This document shows, one piece after another, positions 60,526 through 64,000 of a stretch of DNA of 64,000 nucleotides. Below the pieces are notes generated by a model. The model made no database searches and was not told where the DNA came from. It saw nothing but the letters and a program-made list of their open reading frames with translations. Numbering within the stretch: the stretch's first letter is position 1; every line of letters begins with the position of its first letter. A program made the position numbers and the translations under genes. Source of the DNA: Bog-756 sp963730685 (lineage in GTDB: Bacteria > Actinomycetota > Acidimicrobiia > Acidimicrobiales > RAAP-2); the NCBI GenBank assembly GCA_963730685.1, contig CAVSSP010000004.1:992001-1056000 (forward strand), in the 5' to 3' direction.

Positions 60526-60531
60526 TAACCT
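60526..60531 (+). promoter_or_regulatory. -10 TAACCT for ribF, 6 bases from GTG
   Basis: TAACCT ends six bases before GTG 60538 and nine before ATG 60541. Either start gives a leaderless or near-leaderless mRNA. Confidence 0.5.
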
Positions 60532-60537
60532 TCCCCG

Positions 60538-61509
60538 GTGATGGACATCGTCACCGACCCGTCCACCTGCGTTCCTCCCGTCGGCGGGTCGGCGGTGACC
60601 ATCGGAGCCTACGACGGGGTCCACCTGGGCCACCGTGCCCTGCTGGCGGAATTGGGGGCCCGCGGGCGCCGCCAGGGCCTGACCGTGGTGGTGGTGACCT
60701 TCGACCGTCATCCGGCCACGGTGGTCCGGCCGGAATCGGCCCCCCTGCTCCTGTGCGATCTCGACCAGAAGCTCGAACTGCTCGAGGCGGCCGGGGTCGA
60801 CCGGGTGGTGGTGGTGCCCTTCACCACGGTGCGGGCCAACGAGACCGCCGAGGACTTCGTGTCCTCCATCCTGGTCGAGGGGCTGGGCGCCCGGTTGGTG
60901 GTGGTGGGCGAGGACTTCCACTTCGGCCACGGGCGGAAGGGGAACGTGGCGCTGCTCGCAGAGCTGGGCCGCGAGGCTGGATTCGCCGTGGAGGGGGTCA
61001 CGCTGTCGACCGACACGGGGGTGTCGGGTCTGCCACCCGAGCCGGTCTCGTCGACCCGCATCCGGAGCCTGGTGACCGCCGGTCAGGTCGAGTCGGCGGC
61101 GGTCATGCTGGGTCGGCCCCACCAGGTGCGGGGGCCGGTGGTCCACGGTGACCACCGGGGCGGTGCCGAGCTCGGGTACCCGACCGCCAACGTCGACGTC
61201 CCCGACGGCATCTGCATGCCGTCACCCGGCATCTACGCCGGGTGGTACGAGCGGCCGGACGGGTCCCGGTGGGAGGCGGCCATCTCGGTCGGTCGTCGTC
61301 CGACCTTCTACGGTGCCGACGGCGCCCTGCTGGTCGAGGCTTTCCTGCTCGAGTTCACCGGCGACCTCTACGGCGAGGAGGCCCGGGTGTCGTTCGTGGC
61401 CCGGCTGCGTGACGAGCTGGCCTTCGACTCGGTCGAGGCCCTGATCGAGCAGATGGGGCGTGACGTGGTCTCGACCCGGCGGAGCCTGGCGGCGCCGGGC
61501 GTCGGCTGA
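60538..61509 (+). CDS. ribF: bifunctional riboflavin kinase / FAD synthetase
   Basis: A protein of about 323 residues. The N-terminal FMN adenylyltransferase domain has VTIGAYDGVHLGHRALL and SSTRIRSLVTAGQV. The C-terminal riboflavin kinase domain has ELGYPTANVDVP, GIYAGWY and the family end FVARLRDELAFDSVEALIEQM. It makes FMN then FAD. It is the last gene of the long plus-strand series. ATG 60541 is a near-equal start. Confidence 0.95.
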   Translation: MMDIVTDPSTCVPPVGGSAVTIGAYDGVHLGHRALLAELGARGRRQGLTVVVVTFDRHPATVVRPESAPLLLCDLDQKLELLEAAGVDRVVVVPFTTVRANETAEDFVSSILVEGLGARLVVVGEDFHFGHGRKGNVALLAELGREAGFAVEGVTLSTDTGVSGLPPEPVSSTRIRSLVTAGQVESAAVMLGRPHQVRGPVVHGDHRGGAELGYPTANVDVPDGICMPSPGIYAGWYERPDGSRWEAAISVGRRPTFYGADGALLVEAFLLEFTGDLYGEEARVSFVARLRDELAFDSVEALIEQMGRDVVSTRRSLAAPGVG

Positions 61510-61521
61510 GGGCGCGGCCGC

Positions 61522-61561
61522 CGTCCGGGCGGCGACGGCCACGCGGTGGCCCGCCCGGACG
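61522..61561. terminator. nested hairpins between convergent ribF and acyl-CoA synthetase genes
   Basis: Perfect 11-base arms CGTCCGGGCGG (61522-61532) and CCGCCCGGACG (61551-61561) enclose a second hairpin GGCCAC/GTGGCC with loop GCG (61537-61551, sharing one base). No T tract follows on either strand. Position in a 59-base convergent gap implies transcript ends for both genes. It resembles the palindrome at 721-750. Confidence 0.6.
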
Positions 61562-61568
61562 CAGTGGA

Positions 61569-63389
61569 TCAGCCGGCGGTGCTCCCGAGCAGTTCGGTCC
61601 TCAGCTCCCGCTTGAGCACCTTGCCGGCCGGGTTGCGGGGGAGGGGCTCGGCCCGGAACCAGAACCGACTGGGCACGTTGAACGCGGCCAGCCGCTCGGC
61701 CACGAACCGGGCCAACTCGTCGGCACCGACCTCCTGGCCGGGACGGAGCACGACCACGGCCCCGACCTCCTCGCCGAGCACAGGATGGGGCACTCCGAGG
61801 ACGGCACAGTCCGCCACCGCGGGATGCTCGTAGAGTGCCCCCTCGACCTCGACGCAGTAGACGTTCTCCCCGCCCCTGATGATCATGTCCTTGGCCCGGT
61901 CGACGATGTGGACGAAGCCCTCCTCGTCGATGCGGGCCACGTCGCCGGTCCGCAGCCATCCTTTGGTGAACGTGAGGGCGGTCTCCTCCGGGCGGTTCCA
62001 GTACCCCCGGACCACGTTGGGTCCCTTGATCCACAACTCTCCGGTGCGCTCCGGATCGACGGACTGACCGGGTGGGGGCTCGTCCCCGTCGTACTCCTCG
62101 GGCACCACGGCGACGTCGCACACCGGAGCGGGGGGCCCGACGCTGTCGGGCTTGCGGACGTAGTCGTCCCCGCTGTTCATGGTGGTCATGGCCGAGGTCT
62201 CCGTCATGCCGTAGCCGTTGCCCGGGGCCCCGGAGGGGAAGTGCTCTTTGATGCGGCGGACCAGGTCCGGTGGACAAGGTGCCCCGCCGTAGGAGATCGA
62301 CCGGACCGAGGAGGTGTCCCGCTTGGAGAAGTTTGGTGAATCGATCACCTGCATGACCATGGCGGGGACCCCACCGAAGATGGTGATGCGCTCCCGCTCG
62401 ATGAGCTCCAGGGCCCGGTCGGGGTCGAAGTGGTGCATCATCACCAGCTTCCCCCCGGCGGCGGTGCTGGTGACGAGCACGGCGTGGCAGCCGGTGGCGT
62501 GGAACAGCGGTACCGACAACAAGTTGGAGTTCTGCGTTTCGCCACTCACGTCCGCTACGGCGCCGCTCCGTCTCATGCTGCCGGCCGTAGAGACGAAGAA
62601 CAGGTTCATCAGGTTGGAGGCGCTGTTGCGATGGGAGCCGACGGCACCCTTCGGGCGGCCGGTGGTGCCCGACGTGTAGAAGATGGTGGCGTCGTCATCG
62701 GGGTCGATGGTGACGGCGGGGAGGGCGACCTGGTCGGGCAGCCCGGAGACCAGGTCGGCGAACGGGACGACGGGCAGGGGGGCGGCTCCGGTGCGGGCGA
62801 CACTGCCCCCCTCGACGGACCGCCGGCCCCCGTCGGGATCGGGATCCTCGCAGCAGACCACCATGGTGGTGAGGGAGGGGATCTCGCCGAGGTGGGGGAG
62901 GATGCGCTCCCGGCGTTCCTGGTCGACGAAGACGACCGATGTCCCTGAGTCGTTGAGCCCGTAGGCCAGCTCCTGGCCCGTCCACCAGGCGTTGATGGGG
63001 ACGACGACGGCGCCGGCGGCGATCGAGGCCCAAAAGGCGATGACCCACTCGGGAAGGTTTCGCATGGCGATGGCCACCCGATCGCCCTTTTTGATCCCGT
63101 ACTCCTCGATGAGGGCGGTGGCCAGCCCGGCCGCCTGCCGGAAGTGCTCGGCGAAGGTGATCCGCTCGTCCTCGTAGACCAGGAATGTCTTGTCGGCGTG
63201 GCCGACGGAGAGCTCGAGGACGCTCCGCAGGGTGGGAGGGGCGGTCTTCCAGGTGCGGGTGGGGATGCCACGGATCACCAGGTCCTGCATCTCGAAGGGG
63301 GCGCCGGGCGCGGTCAGCGTGGCCGTCACCTCGGCCAGGGAGGGGGCCTCGGGGGTGGGGACGGTCGGTGGCTGGGCTGATGCGGCCAT
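61569..63389 (-). CDS. AMP-dependent acyl-CoA synthetase / fatty-acid CoA ligase
   Basis: A 606-residue ANL-family enzyme. The phosphate-binding motif is IFYTSGTTGRPKGA (near residue 236). GYGMTET and GWLRTGDVARIDEEGFVHIVDRAKDMIIRGGENV follow, and the catalytic Lys lies in RNPAGKVLKREL. The substrate is probably a medium or long fatty acid, but this cannot be fixed from sequence. GAGGAG precedes the ATG at 63389; the longer upstream frame is low-complexity. It stands alone between ribF and oligoribonuclease. Confidence 0.92.
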   Translation of the reverse strand: MAASAQPPTVPTPEAPSLAEVTATLTAPGAPFEMQDLVIRGIPTRTWKTAPPTLRSVLELSVGHADKTFLVYEDERITFAEHFRQAAGLATALIEEYGIKKGDRVAIAMRNLPEWVIAFWASIAAGAVVVPINAWWTGQELAYGLNDSGTSVVFVDQERRERILPHLGEIPSLTTMVVCCEDPDPDGGRRSVEGGSVARTGAAPLPVVPFADLVSGLPDQVALPAVTIDPDDDATIFYTSGTTGRPKGAVGSHRNSASNLMNLFFVSTAGSMRRSGAVADVSGETQNSNLLSVPLFHATGCHAVLVTSTAAGGKLVMMHHFDPDRALELIERERITIFGGVPAMVMQVIDSPNFSKRDTSSVRSISYGGAPCPPDLVRRIKEHFPSGAPGNGYGMTETSAMTTMNSGDDYVRKPDSVGPPAPVCDVAVVPEEYDGDEPPPGQSVDPERTGELWIKGPNVVRGYWNRPEETALTFTKGWLRTGDVARIDEEGFVHIVDRAKDMIIRGGENVYCVEVEGALYEHPAVADCAVLGVPHPVLGEEVGAVVVLRPGQEVGADELARFVAERLAAFNVPSRFWFRAEPLPRNPAGKVLKRELRTELLGSTAG

Positions 63390-63489
63390 GGTGCTCCTCT
63401 CGATGGTGGCGGCGGCCGGTCGGCACCGGTTCGGGTGCGGCGGCGGTGACGGTGGGGTCGGCGGGGCGATCAGGCGGGGAAGGCTCCGC

Positions 63490-64000
63490 CTACCCTCCGC
63501 CCGACGGTTTGAAGACGGTGGCGCGGTAGTAGGCCAGCTCGGCCACACTCTCGCGGATGTCGTCCATGGCCCGGTGGCCGCCGGCCTTGACCGGTGCAGC
63601 CTCCATGACCGCGGGGTACCAGCGCCGGGCCAGCTCCTTGACGGTCGACACGTCGACCGACCGGTAGTGGAGGTACTCCTCGATCTCAGGCAGCTGAGCG
63701 GCCAGGAATCGGCGGTCGGTGCCGATGGAGTTTCCGGCCAGCGGCACGGTCCGGGCCTTGGGCACGTGGGCCCGGATGAAGTCCAAGGTGGCGGCGCCCG
63801 CCTCCTCGAGGGACGTGGTGGAGGTGGCGATCTCGTCGAGCAGGCCGCTCTTGGTGTGCATCGCCCGGACGAAGTCGTCCATGGCGTCGAGTTGGGTAGT
63901 GGTGGCCTTGACCACCAGATCAGGCCCCTCGGCCACGATGGCCAGCTCGTCGTCGGTGATCAGCGTGGCCACTTCCACGATCACGTCGCGGGCCACGTCG
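63490..64000 (-). CDS. orn: oligoribonuclease, 3' part (5' end outside window)
   Basis: About 170 residues remain, open to the window edge. The first visible residues DVARDVIVEVATLITDDEL correspond to the segment just after the DEDD exonuclease I motif, which is off the end. LAGNSIGTDRRFL (motif II) and HRAMDDIRESVAELAYYR (motif III with catalytic His and Asp) are present. The enzyme removes 2-5 base RNA fragments, including pGpG from cyclic di-GMP breakdown, which links it to the GGDEF-EAL protein in the same window. Confidence 0.93.
   Translation of the reverse strand, partial: DVARDVIVEVATLITDDELAIVAEGPDLVVKATTTQLDAMDDFVRAMHTKSGLLDEIATSTTSLEEAGAATLDFIRAHVPKARTVPLAGNSIGTDRRFLAAQLPEIEEYLHYRSVDVSTVKELARRWYPAVMEAAPVKAGGHRAMDDIRESVAELAYYRATVFKPSGGG

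Overview
The window is about 64 kb of chromosome from a very GC-rich Gram-positive-type bacterium, almost certainly an actinobacterium (Actinomycetota). Supporting signs are a mycothiol-type DinB-fold enzyme, an F420/LLM-type oxidoreductase, a WhiG-type sigma factor beside xerC and rpsB, an MtrA/MtrB-like two-component pair followed by a GerMN lipoprotein, a class II DAHP synthase, and the order rpsB-tsf-pyrH-frr-cdsA-dxr-rip-ispG-proS-rimP-nusA-ylxR-infB-rbfA-truB-ribF. A secreted protein built from YWLVASDGG-type repeats points to the class Acidimicrobiia. That placement is inference from recalled family distributions, not a search result. No rRNA, tRNA, CRISPR array, prophage or insertion sequence was seen; the region is almost entirely core chromosome.

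Layout. 1-8 kb: 3' end of a Ppx/GppA phosphatase, a DUF5679 zinc-ribbon protein, a large GGDEF-EAL protein, glutathione peroxidase, a mycothiol-type enzyme, and tig-clpP-clpX. 9.5-16.4 kb: folC, ndk and the rod-shape cluster mreB-mreC-mreD-mrdA. 16.4-22 kb: two radical-SAM-associated genes, RNase E/G, rplU, rpmA. 22-30 kb: a tyrosine-phosphatase-like gene, obg, proB, proA, a MoxR ATPase with a VWA partner, and a histidine phosphatase. 30-33.3 kb (minus strand): the repeat protein and class II DAHP synthase. 33.3-36 kb: LLM oxidoreductase, nadD, a small membrane protein, rsfS. 36-40 kb (minus): GerMN lipoprotein, sensor kinase, response regulator, orphan peptide-binding lipoprotein. 40.5-61.5 kb: xerC, whiG and the long translation, isoprenoid and RNA-maturation series ending in ribF. 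61.5-64 kb (minus): an acyl-CoA synthetase and the 3' part of oligoribonuclease.

Much of the interest lies between the genes. At least seventeen starts carry a TANNNT-like -10 hexamer only 6-11 bases upstream, nine of them at exactly 6-7, which predicts leaderless or nearly leaderless mRNAs. The rimP-nusA-ylxR-infB series is different: it has a strong extended -10 promoter followed at once by the only classic intrinsic terminator in the window, with a small SD-led reading frame running through the hairpin, which looks like an attenuator. Small reading frames also abut mreB (TGATG overlap), bridge ylxR and infB, and precede the repeat protein. ylxR appears to start at an AUA codon behind a well-placed Shine-Dalgarno sequence.

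Three normally conserved genes (RNase E/G, rsfS and the tyrosine phosphatase) are each interrupted by an apparent one-base indel. Two of these are in or beside G runs. Sequencing error is the simplest explanation, and the intact reading frames are described for each.
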